In this document: positions 17,236-25,694 of the stretch, in pieces
Layout: every line of letters begins with the position of its first letter
Position numbering within the stretch: position 1 is the stretch's first letter
From: Herpetosiphon giganteus
Lineage (GTDB): Bacteria > Chloroflexota > Chloroflexia > Chloroflexales > Herpetosiphonaceae
DNA: 64,000 nucleotides
Assembly (NCBI RefSeq): GCF_016907925.1
Contig: NZ_JAFBCZ010000011.1
Location: 102,835 to 166,834 of the forward strand
Reading direction: 5' to 3'
Program-made: the position numbers and the translations under genes
The notes under the pieces: generated by a model
Told to the model about the DNA's origin: nothing
The model's input: the letters and a program-made list of their open reading frames with translations, nothing else
Databases searched by the model: none

Positions 17236-17667
17236 ATGCAAGGATTATCAATTGGCGAGGTCGCAGCCCAAACCGGCCTTCAAACGTCAGCAATTCGTTA
17301 TTATGAGCAGATGGGCTTAATTCCCAAGCCCCAGCGCCATAATACCCGCCGCCGCTATGATCCAAGCGTGTTGCAATGGATTAGCTTGATCAATTTGGCC
17401 CGCAAAGCTGGTTTTTCGATTGCCGAAGTTCAAACATTAATGCATGGATTTGAAGCTGATACACCGCCCTCAGAGCGCTGGCAAACCATGGCGCACAGCA
17501 AACTCGTCCAAGTTGCGCAGCAAATGCAGGTCTTACAGCAAATGCAAGCATTGCTCACATATGGTATGCAATGCCAATGCTTGCGGCTCGAAGATTGTCG
17601 GATTAGCGACGAGCAGGGCTGTAACGAGGGTTGTTCAGGCGCAACGCAAAGCGAAGGTTGCGAATGA
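17236..17667 (+). CDS. MerR-family regulator, SoxR-like with variant cysteine cluster
   Basis: 143 aa. N-terminal winged helix: SIGEVAAQTGLQTSAIRYYEQMGLIPKPQRHNTRRRYD (residues 5-42) is the classic MerR start, followed by the dimer helix (about 80-109). C-terminal cysteines: Cys113-x-Cys115-x5-Cys121-x7-Cys129-x3-Cys133 and Cys142. SoxR holds its 2Fe-2S cluster with C-x2-C-x-C-x5-C; here the first Cys is absent (Gly110) while C-x-C-x5-C is kept and two more Cys follow. It may bind a cluster or a metal differently. GGAGTTTTGGCC precedes the ATG. Controls, by position, the divergent small membrane gene. Confidence 0.85.
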   Translation: MQGLSIGEVAAQTGLQTSAIRYYEQMGLIPKPQRHNTRRRYDPSVLQWISLINLARKAGFSIAEVQTLMHGFEADTPPSERWQTMAHSKLVQVAQQMQVLQQMQALLTYGMQCQCLRLEDCRISDEQGCNEGCSGATQSEGCE

Positions 17668-17682
17668 TGGAGCAAGTTAAAA

Positions 17683-17713
17683 AGCGCTGCTCGATCGACG
17701 ATCAAGCAGCGCT
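17683..17713 (-). terminator. Terminator of the dsbB-dsbA operon
   Basis: AGCGCTGCT (17683-17691) pairs with AGCAGCGCT (17705-17713); the inner GATC/GATC lengthens the stem. On the minus strand CTTTTTAAC follows. It may also end the convergent regulator gene. Confidence 0.8.
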
Positions 17714-17721
17714 ACCAACCA

Positions 17722-18411
17722 TTATTTTGCGTCGTCGATTGCGCTTTGCAAGGCGCTTTGGCTGAGGGTTGCAACCGGTTTGCCATTGACAAAGAAGCTT
17801 GGTGTGCCACGCACATTCAGCGCTTGCGCATCAGCATTATCACGCTCAATCTTCTGCATAACTACTGGGTCGCTCAGATCTTTGGCAAATTTATCGCCAT
17901 CAAGGCCCAACTCTTGGGCATATTGCAGCATTAATGCGGTTTGGGGAGTTCGTTTTTCGCCCCACTCGCTTTGCTTGGTGAACAACAGCTCTTGCATCTC
18001 CCAATATTTGCCTTGGTTGCCAGCAGCTTCGGTGGCGGCAATCGCCAAAACCGAGTTGTTGTGCAAGGGGAAGTAGCGCACCACTAAGCGCACATTATCG
18101 CCATTTTGAGCTAACACATCTTTGACGATTGGGAAGAAGGCGCGGCAGGATTCACACTCAGGATCAAGAAACTCAACCACCGTTACCGGCGCGTCGTTCT
18201 TGCCCAAAACGGGGCTATCGGCATAAATTAAGCGCGAAATATCGACTGGCTGGGAAGAATTAGCTCCAGTTTGGGTCAACAGCACGACAGCCACAATCAC
18301 CAAAACTGGAATACTCAACCAGAGCAACATTTTAACTTCACGGGGCAAACCACCTTGCGGCTTGCGGGTGCGGCTTTGGCGTTTTTTATTGCTAGCAATC
18401 GATTTACTCAT
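17722..18411 (-). CDS. Membrane-anchored DsbA-like thiol-disulfide oxidoreductase
   Basis: 229 aa from MSKSIASNKKRQSR. A basic N-terminus, one transmembrane anchor at about 28-45, then a thioredoxin-fold DsbA domain with active site Cys86-Glu-Ser-Cys89 (DPECESCRAFFP), helical insert with WEMQELLFTKQSEWG, and the cis-Pro loop RGTPSFFVNGK. Introduces or shuffles disulfides in exported proteins. The start overlaps the end of the dsbB-like gene by 8 bases and has AAGGAG upstream, so the pair is translationally coupled and its redox partner is almost certainly that gene product. Confidence 0.92.
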   Translation of the reverse strand: MSKSIASNKKRQSRTRKPQGGLPREVKMLLWLSIPVLVIVAVVLLTQTGANSSQPVDISRLIYADSPVLGKNDAPVTVVEFLDPECESCRAFFPIVKDVLAQNGDNVRLVVRYFPLHNNSVLAIAATEAAGNQGKYWEMQELLFTKQSEWGEKRTPQTALMLQYAQELGLDGDKFAKDLSDPVVMQKIERDNADAQALNVRGTPSFFVNGKPVATLSQSALQSAIDDAK

Positions 18412-18898
18412 GATCAAGCTCCTTGGCTGGTTTAACAAATAACAAAGCAACGGTAATGACGCTGAAGGCGACCCAAGCTAAAAGGGGAATCGTAATAAAG
18501 CCATACCAGTTGATCCAACGGGCAAGGCACGAAACCCCAGCGCTGCACGGCGCAAGTTCAGCTGAAATTACGCCATAGGTCAGCAAACAATGATAGCTGG
18601 CGATGAGCCAACCACCAATGCTCAACGGCAAGGCATACCAACGCATCGCCGGGTCGCGGCGAATGATCCCCACGGTGAGAATTGCCACCAAGGGATACAT
18701 AAAAATCCGTTGATACCAGCACAAATTACAGGGCGGAAAGCCCTTGATTTCGCTAAAATAGAGGCTGCCAAGTGTGGCTACCACCGCCTGAAGCCAGGCG
18801 AAATAGCCAAGATTTTGGCGGACACGCTGTCCAAATGAACTACTCGTTCGATCATCAAGATCGTCAAGATCCGATGATTCAATCACTGAGGGTTGCAT
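18404..18898 (-). CDS. DsbB/BdbC-family disulfide bond formation protein
   Basis: 164 aa. Four transmembrane helices; first loop pair Cys57-x2-Cys60 in FPPCNLCWYQRIFMYP, second loop pair Cys118 and Cys124 in APCSAGVSCLARW. This is the BdbC arrangement that reoxidises a DsbA/BdbD partner with quinone. The N-terminal 25 residues are acidic and soluble. Overlaps the DsbA-like gene by 8 bases. Confidence 0.92.
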   Translation of the reverse strand: MQPSVIESSDLDDLDDRTSSSFGQRVRQNLGYFAWLQAVVATLGSLYFSEIKGFPPCNLCWYQRIFMYPLVAILTVGIIRRDPAMRWYALPLSIGGWLIASYHCLLTYGVISAELAPCSAGVSCLARWINWYGFITIPLLAWVAFSVITVALLFVKPAKELDHE

Positions 18899-18990
18899 AA
18901 CATCCTTCTTTGGTTATGTTTTCGAGCGCACCGATCGATCAGATCAGCCGATGATACGGCAGATTGACCATTAACCATGGTGTTGAAGGA

Positions 18991-19344
18991 TTAAATGAAT
19001 TTCGGAGGGGGAACGATGAGGGCTAAACTTGGTGAACGATAGTGCATCGGATCGGGCATCCAATGTAGTTGATCAGCCACAAGGATTAACTCAAATTGCT
19101 TGGTAGCCAGCAAAAATGGAGCTGCATGGCTGACACAAGCATCACTTGGCGATTTTGCTGGCGTAGAGATCGGCTGTTCGGAATGATGCTCATCAGCAAA
19201 ACCTTGGCTGACTTGGGTCGCACACGGATATTGATAACTCATCAAAATCCGTGGTTGGCATGGCGCAAGCACCAACGGAATCAGCAGCAACACAATGGTG
19301 CTGAGCCACGTCATAGTGCGTAAAATGTGCAATTCATGAGCCAT
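18991..19344 (-). CDS. Small exported protein, His/Cys-containing, unknown
   Basis: Up to 117 aa. One hydrophobic leader (MTWLSTIVLLLIPLVLA, about residues 11-27), then a soluble part with Cys at about 29, 41 and 69, a HH pair, more His and Met, ending LALIVPPPKFI. No family recognised with certainty; the layout recalls DUF2946-type small exported proteins linked to copper genes. The first ATG lacks a clear ribosome binding site and the ATG at codon 11 is possible. The neighbouring gene on the other strand also encodes a small exported protein that ends in VPPPK plus two residues, which suggests relationship. Confidence 0.55.
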   Translation of the reverse strand: MAHELHILRTMTWLSTIVLLLIPLVLAPCQPRILMSYQYPCATQVSQGFADEHHSEQPISTPAKSPSDACVSHAAPFLLATKQFELILVADQLHWMPDPMHYRSPSLALIVPPPKFI

Positions 19345-19407
19345 ACAAGCAACCTACAATCCTTTTCGTTAACTATACTATACCAAAATCGGCTTAAAAG
19401 ACCAAAT

Positions 19408-19436
19408 TTGGCGTTTGCCAATGAGTTTGCTATAGT
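19408..19436 (+). promoter_or_regulatory. Promoter with TTGGC/GCCAA dyad
   Basis: TTGGCG (19408-19413), 17 bases, TATAGT (19431-19436). The -35 is one arm of the inverted repeat TTGGC-GTTT-GCCAA (19408-19421), a possible operator. Drives the 19467 gene and perhaps the operon to 22273. Confidence 0.5.
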
Positions 19437-19466
19437 ACAGATTGTGGTTAAATGGGCGGAACAAAC

Positions 19467-19814
19467 ATGGTATACGAACAATCATTTTTGGGCTATTGGT
19501 GGCTCAGCAGCTTAATCGTGCTGATTCTGCTGCCAATTGGCCAAGCCAATCAACCCCAGCCAACAATGCGCTGGTGGTTCTACCCATGTATGCCGCAAGC
19601 CAACGAAGCGCCGCAATCAAGCCCCGAAGCGCCGTTTTCGTTGCCGCTCAACCCAATCGCCGACCATATGTATAACCCACTAAGTTGGCTGATGCCAAGT
19701 AATTTGCCCAAGTTAAGCCCACTCAAACAACGCTGGCGCTATTGGGAAACGCCGCTTTTGCGCTACGCGATGTGGTTTCATCCGCAATACGTGCCACCCC
19801 CAAAAACTCTTTAA
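19467..19814 (+). CDS. Small exported Trp/Met/Pro-rich protein, unknown
   Basis: 115 aa from MVYEQSFLGYWWLSS. One N-terminal hydrophobic segment (WWLSSLIVLILLPIGQA), then a soluble part with many Pro, Trp, Met and His (RWWFYPCMPQ, WFHPQY) ending YVPPPKTL. No family assigned. The start has only a weak GGCGGA before it; an ATG five codons upstream is the alternative. First of a same-strand run leading to the FixH-like lipoprotein and polyferredoxin. The shared VPPPK end with the divergent 18991 gene is notable. Confidence 0.55.
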   Translation: MVYEQSFLGYWWLSSLIVLILLPIGQANQPQPTMRWWFYPCMPQANEAPQSSPEAPFSLPLNPIADHMYNPLSWLMPSNLPKLSPLKQRWRYWETPLLRYAMWFHPQYVPPPKTL

Positions 19815-19885
19815 TCGTTTCAAGCGTCGAATTATTGGCCCGATGCCCACTGCTGTGGGGTATTTAGTATTTTTGAGGTTTTGCA

Positions 19886-20263
19886 ATGCTATTCCGTTAT
19901 GGGCAGTTAATCCTGCTGAGTTTGATATTCGTGAGTTTAATCGGGTGTAGCCGCACGCCAAGCGACGACCCACGTTTGCTGATGAGCCTTGAGCAAACAC
20001 CAAGTGCAATGGGCGTACAAACCATTGTTTTGGTGATTAATGATGGCTCAACGCCGCTCGACAATGCCAAAGTTCAGCTCGAAGCAACCATGACCCACGC
20101 TGGCATGCCCTCGCAAATTGTGCAAATGCAGGCGCTTGGCGCGGGCAAATATCAGGCCAGCATTGATTTTTCGATGCTTGGCGAATGGGTCTTGATTGTG
20201 AATGTAACTGAAGCCAATGGCGCAGTGATGCAACGAACCTTACCAGCCTTCAACATTCAATAA
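19886..20263 (+). CDS. FixH/YtkA-like lipoprotein
   Basis: 125 aa. Lipobox LIGC with Cys20, so a lipoprotein. The mature part is a single Ig-like beta domain: DPRLLMSLEQTPSAMGVQTIVLVINDGSTPLDNAKVQLEATM (shown only by its ends here) with THAGMPSQIVQMQALGAGKY, the THAGM segment being the signature seen in YtkA/FixH-like domains that accompany copper or oxidase maturation. Followed 17 bases later by the polyferredoxin gene, the same order as FixG-FixH partners, so a joint role is likely. Confidence 0.75.
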   Translation: MLFRYGQLILLSLIFVSLIGCSRTPSDDPRLLMSLEQTPSAMGVQTIVLVINDGSTPLDNAKVQLEATMTHAGMPSQIVQMQALGAGKYQASIDFSMLGEWVLIVNVTEANGAVMQRTLPAFNIQ

Positions 20264-20280
20264 CCCAAGGGAGTTGGATC

Positions 20281-21696
20281 ATGCAACAGATTCCGGCAAT
20301 CGATTTGCTGAAACTACCAGGTTTGCGCTGGCTTGGGCGTTGGCGCTATGCCCGATTTGCGCTACAACTTCCGCTATTTGCCTTAGCAATGTTGATGGTT
20401 TGGGATGGCTTGACTGGCGCGCAGCTGGCTCCCAAAAATAGCGCCACCGTGATTGTGTGGGTGCATTATCGTGGCTTTTTGATGCTGGCCTTGTTGGTCG
20501 TGGGCAATCTGTTTTGCATGGCCTGCCCGTTTATGTTACCGCGCAATCTGGCGCGTCGAATCATCAAGCCGCGCTTTAAATGGCCGACATGGCTACGCAA
20601 TAAATGGCTGGCGGCAGGTTTGTTGGTGCTGTTCTTCTTTGCCTACGAGCGCTTTGATTTATGGGCCTCTCCGTGGTGGACGGCGATGCTGATTGTGAGC
20701 TATTTTGCGGCGGCGCTGCTGATCGATAGCAGTTTTCAGGGTGCGCCATTTTGTAAATATGTTTGTCCGCTTGGCCAATTCAATATGTTGAGTTCCACAC
20801 TCTCGCCAATCGAGGTGGCGGTGCGCCAGCCCCAACGCTGCCAAACCTGCGCAACCAAAGATTGTATCGTGGGCCGTGATGATGATCAGCCAGGCTGTGA
20901 ATTGTGGTTGTTCCAGCCCAAAAAAGTTGGCAACCTCGATTGTACGCTGTGTTTGGATTGTATTCATGCTTGCCCGCACGATAACATTGGCTTGTTGGCA
21001 CGCGTGCCAGGTCAAGAATTGATTAGCCTCCAACCACGCTCGGGGATTGGCAAAATCGAAGAGCGCAGCGATTTTAGTTTGCTGATGTTGGTGTTTACGT
21101 GGGGCGCGTTGCTCAACGCCTTTGGTATGATCAGCCCAGTTTATAGCTTTTACAATTGGCTGACCGCGCAATTTGCGATCACCAGTGAAACCTTTTTGCT
21201 GAGTGTAGTCTTTATCTTAGCGCTGGTGATTGAGCCAGTCGTGTTGCTGGGCGGCGCAGCATGGCTCTTTCGGCGGATCAGCGGCCATAACGAACGCTTG
21301 ATCGCAATCATCAATCGCTTTATGAAGGGCTTTTTGCCAATTGGCATCGCCATGTGGACAGCGCATTATGCCTTTCACTTTATCATTGGCTTTTGGACAA
21401 TTTTGCCAGTGTTGCGCTCGCTGTTGGCCGAAGCAGGCATCAATTTTAGCTGGATGCCCGTCACCGGATTAAGCCCGCTGGTGCCGCAAGCGATGATTTA
21501 CCCCTTTCAAATGGGCATGATTTTGCTCGGCAGCGTGCTTTCAGCAGTCATCACATGGCAAACGACAACCACAATCACCAAACAACGCCAACGCTGGGCT
21601 TGGCTGCCATGGGCGCTGGTCATCGTGGCGATGGCTGGCAGCGCAATGTGGCTTTTGAGCCAACCCATGGATATGCGTGGCATTCTAGAAGGATAA
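20281..21696 (+). CDS. Membrane polyferredoxin (4Fe-4S), NosR/CcoG-like
   Basis: 471 aa with about eight to nine transmembrane helices. FCMACPFMLP (about 79-88) and FCKYVCPLGQFNML (about 157-170) are CxxxCP motifs; two ferredoxin clusters follow in CQTCATKDC ... CTLCLDCIHACPHDN (about 197-240). This is the core of CcoG/NosR-type membrane electron-transfer proteins that carry electrons out of the membrane, for example to reduce copper for oxidase assembly. Here it sits between a FixH/YtkA-like lipoprotein and an exported membrane-anchored protein, 17 and 4 bases away, a clear operon. The electron acceptor is not identifiable from the window. Confidence 0.88.
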   Translation: MQQIPAIDLLKLPGLRWLGRWRYARFALQLPLFALAMLMVWDGLTGAQLAPKNSATVIVWVHYRGFLMLALLVVGNLFCMACPFMLPRNLARRIIKPRFKWPTWLRNKWLAAGLLVLFFFAYERFDLWASPWWTAMLIVSYFAAALLIDSSFQGAPFCKYVCPLGQFNMLSSTLSPIEVAVRQPQRCQTCATKDCIVGRDDDQPGCELWLFQPKKVGNLDCTLCLDCIHACPHDNIGLLARVPGQELISLQPRSGIGKIEERSDFSLLMLVFTWGALLNAFGMISPVYSFYNWLTAQFAITSETFLLSVVFILALVIEPVVLLGGAAWLFRRISGHNERLIAIINRFMKGFLPIGIAMWTAHYAFHFIIGFWTILPVLRSLLAEAGINFSWMPVTGLSPLVPQAMIYPFQMGMILLGSVLSAVITWQTTTTITKQRQRWAWLPWALVIVAMAGSAMWLLSQPMDMRGILEG

Positions 21697-21700
21697 TTAC

Positions 21701-22273
21701 ATGGAAACCATCCAACGCTGGCTGATTCTCTTACGAGGAATGTTTATAACCAGCCTGATTCTGGTGAGCCTTGTGCCGTTGCAGCCAGCAGCGGCCCACT
21801 TTGGCGAGCCATACACCGTGCTCTACGACCAAAAATTGGGCGAGTTTACGCTTTCGATGAAGGCCGACCCCGATGTGGGCACTGGCACGTTTTACAGCGA
21901 TATTGAACTGCCAAGCAGCATGGCTGATGGCGAAGTGACGATCGCAATTCAGGCCGTTGCTGATGCTAATAGCACTGGGCCAAGCAACTCAAGCGCTACA
22001 GGCCAGAGCACAGGGCATAAAGCCAGCATCGAACAAAAAATCGAGTTTGATCAAGAAGGCTATTGGACGCTTGATGTAAGCGTGACGGCGGGCAATCAGA
22101 CGGGTAAGCATCAATTTAAAGTGCTGGTTACGCCACCGTTTCCGCCGTGGATCACGACCATGATCTGTTTAGCGCCATTTTTGATGGTTGGCGCAATTTG
22201 GACGCTGACCATGCGCCGCAATGCCATGCTCAAGCAACAACAAGCAGAGAAGAGCATAGAACATAGAACATAG
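21701..22273 (+). CDS. Exported C-terminally anchored beta-domain protein
   Basis: 190 aa. Signal peptide about 1-31 (FITSLILVSLVPLQPAAA), then AHFGEPYTVLYDQKLGEFTLSMKADPDVGTG with a beta-sandwich-like domain to about 145, one transmembrane helix (ITTMICLAPFLMVGAIWTL about 151-169) and a short tail. The last residues, KSIEHRT, are read from the family C repeat, so the ancestral C-terminus was probably replaced when the repeat inserted. Starts 4 bases after the polyferredoxin stop, so likely its partner in the same membrane complex. Confidence 0.7.
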   Translation: METIQRWLILLRGMFITSLILVSLVPLQPAAAHFGEPYTVLYDQKLGEFTLSMKADPDVGTGTFYSDIELPSSMADGEVTIAIQAVADANSTGPSNSSATGQSTGHKASIEQKIEFDQEGYWTLDVSVTAGNQTGKHQFKVLVTPPFPPWITTMICLAPFLMVGAIWTLTMRRNAMLKQQQAEKSIEHRT

Positions 22274-22800
22274 AGCATAAGGGGCCAGGGTTCAGGCATT
22301 ATTTAACCACGAAGGACACGAAGTAAGGCTATAGGCTATGGGCTATGGGCTATTGGAACAGTTGGTAGGATTGTAAACCAAACTCCGATAGCCAAAAGCC
22401 TATAGCCCAATCCTTCTGATTTCTGCCTTTTGACTTTTGAATGCATGTTTTGCGACTCTGCGTTAAGTACTGATCTACGAAGAGCACGAAGCACGATTTT
22501 TTAGCCACAGATTTCACAGATTAGTATGATTGGGATATTGCTAACCCACAGCTAACAGCCAATAACCCCCAACGTTTTTTTGCCACGAATTGCCCGAATT
22601 CCACAAAAATAATTTTTGAGCCACAGATTATGAGGGTTGGACTTTTGGCTATTGCCTTCTGCCTTTTGCCTTCTGCCTTTTGACTTCTGCCTTTTGACTT
22701 CCGTTATGTTCTATGCTCTTTGTTCTATGCTCTTTCATCTTTTGATTTCTGCCTTCTGCCTTTTGCATTCATCCTTCATCCCTCATCCTTCATACTTATT
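22245..22800. repeat. Family C phrase-repeat mosaic, copy 2
   Basis: Gene-free apart from the last codons of the preceding gene. Phrases: AGCATAGAACATAGAACATA, ACCACGAAGGACACGAAG, GGCTATGGGCTATTGG, GCCACAGATTTCACAGATT, TTCTGCCTTTTGCCTTCTG, GTTCTATGCTCTTTG, CATCCTTCATCCCTCATCC. Orientation of phrases changes within the mosaic. Confidence 0.8.
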
Positions 22801-22904
22801 AATACTCTGCTAGTTTTTTTCTGGCCCAATTTGTGCGATGATAGATAGGTACAAAGTAGCACAGCGGAATCGGGCAATGCAGCTTATGCGATGGAGAATC
22901 TGGC

Positions 22905-23912
22905 TTGATTCGACCTGTTCGATTAGTCGATAGTCTTGAGTTACGGCGCGCGCCGTACACCTATATGTTATTGGGCAGTGAGCAAGTATTGGCGGGCAGT
23001 CATCGCCCGATGAGCTTTGCACTGCGCTGTTTGCTGCCATTCGCCCAAGACCGCCATACGCTGGTCTATCACGAGCGTGGGCTACGGGGCTATGTGCAAG
23101 GTTGGTATCGATTAAATAGTGCTGATGCAGATTTGGTGTATCTGGCATCGCAACCATTTCGGCGTGGCATGCGCCAGCCAACCGACCCTGATGTTTGGTA
23201 TCGTTTGCTCGAAGCGTTTGTGGTGCGCATGGGTTCGCGCAATATTGAGCGCGTTTTTGCGCCCTTGGCTTCAAATTCACCCTATTTGGAAGTTTTTCGC
23301 CAACTTGGCTTTCAAAGTTATGCTACGCGGCAGGTTTGGCGCACCTTAACGCCCGATGTTGCCGAAGGCAGTTCAATCATCGTTTTACGCCCACAACAGC
23401 GCCGCGACCCGCATGCAATCCAACGATTGTATGAGGCGATCACCCCTGCGACTGTTGTACGATATGAAGGACGAACGTCGCGATCATGGCAACTGCCGGT
23501 CGTTGCGCGTCATGGAGTTCGTCAGCGCTCATGGGTGCTTGGGCGCGATGGCCGAGATGATATTTTACGAGCGGCGTTGCATGTGTGGCTTGGACCACAC
23601 GCCGCAGTCATGAGCCTTCTGATCGATCCTGCTGAGCAACGCTTAGCCTCGTCGGTTATTCGATTTGGAATGAGCCAATTGGCCAATGCTCATCAAGGTG
23701 TCGTCTATCTCCTATTGCCAGAATATCATGGCGAGTTGCATCACAACTTAGAGGAGATCGGCTTTGAACATATTGGAGATCAACGCCTTACGGTCAAGGA
23801 ACTGACAGTGCCATTACGCAACCCGTTGTTGCGGCCTGTGCTGGAAGGAACGAGAGAAAGCGTCGTTAAGCCGTCGCTGTCATCTTCGGTTCGCTCCGAA
23901 CCGTCTATCTAA
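22905..23912 (+). CDS. GNAT-like acetyltransferase-fold protein, unknown substrate
   Basis: 335 aa. MIRPVRLVDSLELRRAP opens like a GNAT domain; the protein appears to contain two related halves, the first about 1-155 (LRGYVQGWYRL ... FVVRMGSRNIERVFAPLASNSPYLEVFRQLGF) and the second about 160-300 (IIVLRPQQRRDPHAIQRLYEAITP ... HNLEEIGFEHIGDQ). The ending NLEEIGFEHIG is typical for GNAT repeats. No clear acetyl-CoA loop could be pinned. It is followed 39 bases later by the R3H ATPase gene and may be cotranscribed with it. Confidence 0.65.
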   Translation: MIRPVRLVDSLELRRAPYTYMLLGSEQVLAGSHRPMSFALRCLLPFAQDRHTLVYHERGLRGYVQGWYRLNSADADLVYLASQPFRRGMRQPTDPDVWYRLLEAFVVRMGSRNIERVFAPLASNSPYLEVFRQLGFQSYATRQVWRTLTPDVAEGSSIIVLRPQQRRDPHAIQRLYEAITPATVVRYEGRTSRSWQLPVVARHGVRQRSWVLGRDGRDDILRAALHVWLGPHAAVMSLLIDPAEQRLASSVIRFGMSQLANAHQGVVYLLLPEYHGELHHNLEEIGFEHIGDQRLTVKELTVPLRNPLLRPVLEGTRESVVKPSLSSSVRSEPSI

Positions 23913-23951
23913 ACACACTCCGGCGTGTGTTTGAGAAGGATGCAACTAAAC

Positions 23952-25652
23952 ATGTTAGATCGTCGCGAAATTACCCATAATATCGATCTGTTGCTGTCAA
24001 CCTTGCCGCCACGTTTGGCCGAGCCGTTGGCAACTCATGAACAGAAAGATCAAGTTATAGAAATTGTCATGGATTTGGGGCGCTTGCCAGAAGCGCGTTT
24101 TCGCCACGACCAATCAAGTTTCCTCAGCGAAACTGAGGTCGGACGCGAAGATCTCGATTATGTGACTGAACGCATTGGCCAGTTTGGCGAAGATAATCGC
24201 GCTGGGATTCAGCGCACGCTGCACCGCATTTCAGCGATTCGCAATCGCTCGGGAGTGGTGATTGGCCTGACCTGTCGGGTTGGCCGTGCCGTTTATGGCA
24301 CAATCGAAATTGTGCGCGATTTGGTCGAGGCTGGCAAATCGATCTTGATTCTGGGCAAGCCTGGCACTGGGAAAACCACCATGCTGCGCGAAGTTGCTCG
24401 GGTTTTGGCCGACGACTTCCTCAAACGGGTGGTGATCGTCGATACCTCGAATGAAATCGCTGGCGATGGCGATATTCCCCACCCTGGGATTGGCCGCGCC
24501 CGCCGCATGCAAGTAGCTCGACCAGCCGAGCAACACAATGTGATGATCGAAGCAGTCGAAAATCACATGCCACAAGTGATCGTGATCGATGAAATCGGCA
24601 CAGAATTGGAAGCCCAAGCTGCCCGTACCATCGCCGAACGCGGGGTACAATTGGTTGGCACGGCCCACGGTAACACCTTGGAAAACCTGATGCTCAACCC
24701 AACGCTCTCCGATTTGATCGGCGGGATTCAGGCAGTGACCTTGGGCGATGAAGAAGCCCGACGGCGTGGCACGCAAAAAACCGTGCTCGAACGCAAAGCT
24801 CCGCCAACCTTCGATGTGTTGGTCGAAATTCAAAGCTGGGACGACGTAACGATTTATCAAGAAGTCGCTTCAGCTGTCGATTCGATTTTGCAGGGCAATG
24901 AGCCAAGCGCCGAACAACGAACCAAAGACGAACAAGGCCATGTCGAGGTGCACGAAGGTCGGCCAGAACGGGCTGATAGCGAAGCCAGCACGATGCTTAC
25001 GCGGCGTGGTGGCTATCGCAGCCGCGAGCGTGAGCGCGACCGTGACCATGGTGAACGCGATTGGCGGCGCAAAAGCGAACGCCGCGAAGCCCAACGCGAA
25101 GAACGCGAACGCTATGCGATGACCATGGCTAGCCCGAGCGCAAACTTAAAAACCGAAGAACCAAGCGTCGTGATCAAAAAGCCAGGCAAAAACGCCCCAG
25201 CGCGTATCTTTGCTTTTGGCGTAAGCCGCAATCGCTTGGAAAAAGCCCTCGATCGGTTGGGCATTACCGCCAGTTTGGTGCGCGAGATGGATCAAGCGAC
25301 GATGGTGATTACCTTGAAAAATTACTATCGCCAGCACCCAACCCGCCTGCGCGATGCCGAAGAACGCGGCATTCCGGTGTATGTGTTGCGCTCGAACACC
25401 CAAACCCAAATGGAAGAATGCCTTGGCTCGGCCTTCGAAATTAGCGTCACGCCCAGCGACCCGTTGAGCGAGGCCATGGAAGAGGTCGAAGAGGCAATTA
25501 GCCAAGTTATGGATGGCTCAACCGAAAGTATCGAACTGAGCCCACAAAGCTCGTATGTACGCAGGTTGCAACATCAGATTGTTGAGCGGTACAATCTACA
25601 ATCAGAAAGTACTGGCAAAGAACCACGTCGCCGGATTCGGATCTTCCGCTAA
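23952..25652 (+). CDS. R3H/AAA ATPase of the Ycf45 family
   Basis: 566 aa from [19 protein letters not shown] core like SpoIIIAA/Ycf45: Walker [19 protein letters not shown] (about 135-152), [15 protein letters not shown], then [12 protein letters not shown] and Walker [18 protein letters not shown] highly charged arginine/glutamate-rich linker (about 345-385, [20 protein letters not shown]) precedes a second half with [20 protein letters not shown] and a C-terminal R3H segment ([15 protein letters not shown] ... RRRIRIFR). Predicted to bind single-stranded nucleic acid with ATP hydrolysis; the cellular role is unknown. AAGGA is 11 bases upstream of the chosen ATG; an ATG at 23940 overlaps that site. 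tmk follows 42 bases later. Confidence 0.88.
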   Translation: MLDRREITHNIDLLLSTLPPRLAEPLATHEQKDQVIEIVMDLGRLPEARFRHDQSSFLSETEVGREDLDYVTERIGQFGEDNRAGIQRTLHRISAIRNRSGVVIGLTCRVGRAVYGTIEIVRDLVEAGKSILILGKPGTGKTTMLREVARVLADDFLKRVVIVDTSNEIAGDGDIPHPGIGRARRMQVARPAEQHNVMIEAVENHMPQVIVIDEIGTELEAQAARTIAERGVQLVGTAHGNTLENLMLNPTLSDLIGGIQAVTLGDEEARRRGTQKTVLERKAPPTFDVLVEIQSWDDVTIYQEVASAVDSILQGNEPSAEQRTKDEQGHVEVHEGRPERADSEASTMLTRRGGYRSRERERDRDHGERDWRRKSERREAQREERERYAMTMASPSANLKTEEPSVVIKKPGKNAPARIFAFGVSRNRLEKALDRLGITASLVREMDQATMVITLKNYYRQHPTRLRDAEERGIPVYVLRSNTQTQMEECLGSAFEISVTPSDPLSEAMEEVEEAISQVMDGSTESIELSPQSSYVRRLQHQIVERYNLQSESTGKEPRRRIRIFR

Positions 25653-25694
25653 ATCGGCATCGTGGCCTCAACGCTGTTGGACTGTAGGGGAACC

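Noticed and set aside
22810..23280. 156-codon minus-strand ORF
   Set aside because: It is antisense to the start of the GNAT-like gene, has no ribosome binding site and reads Cys/Arg/His-rich shadow sequence.
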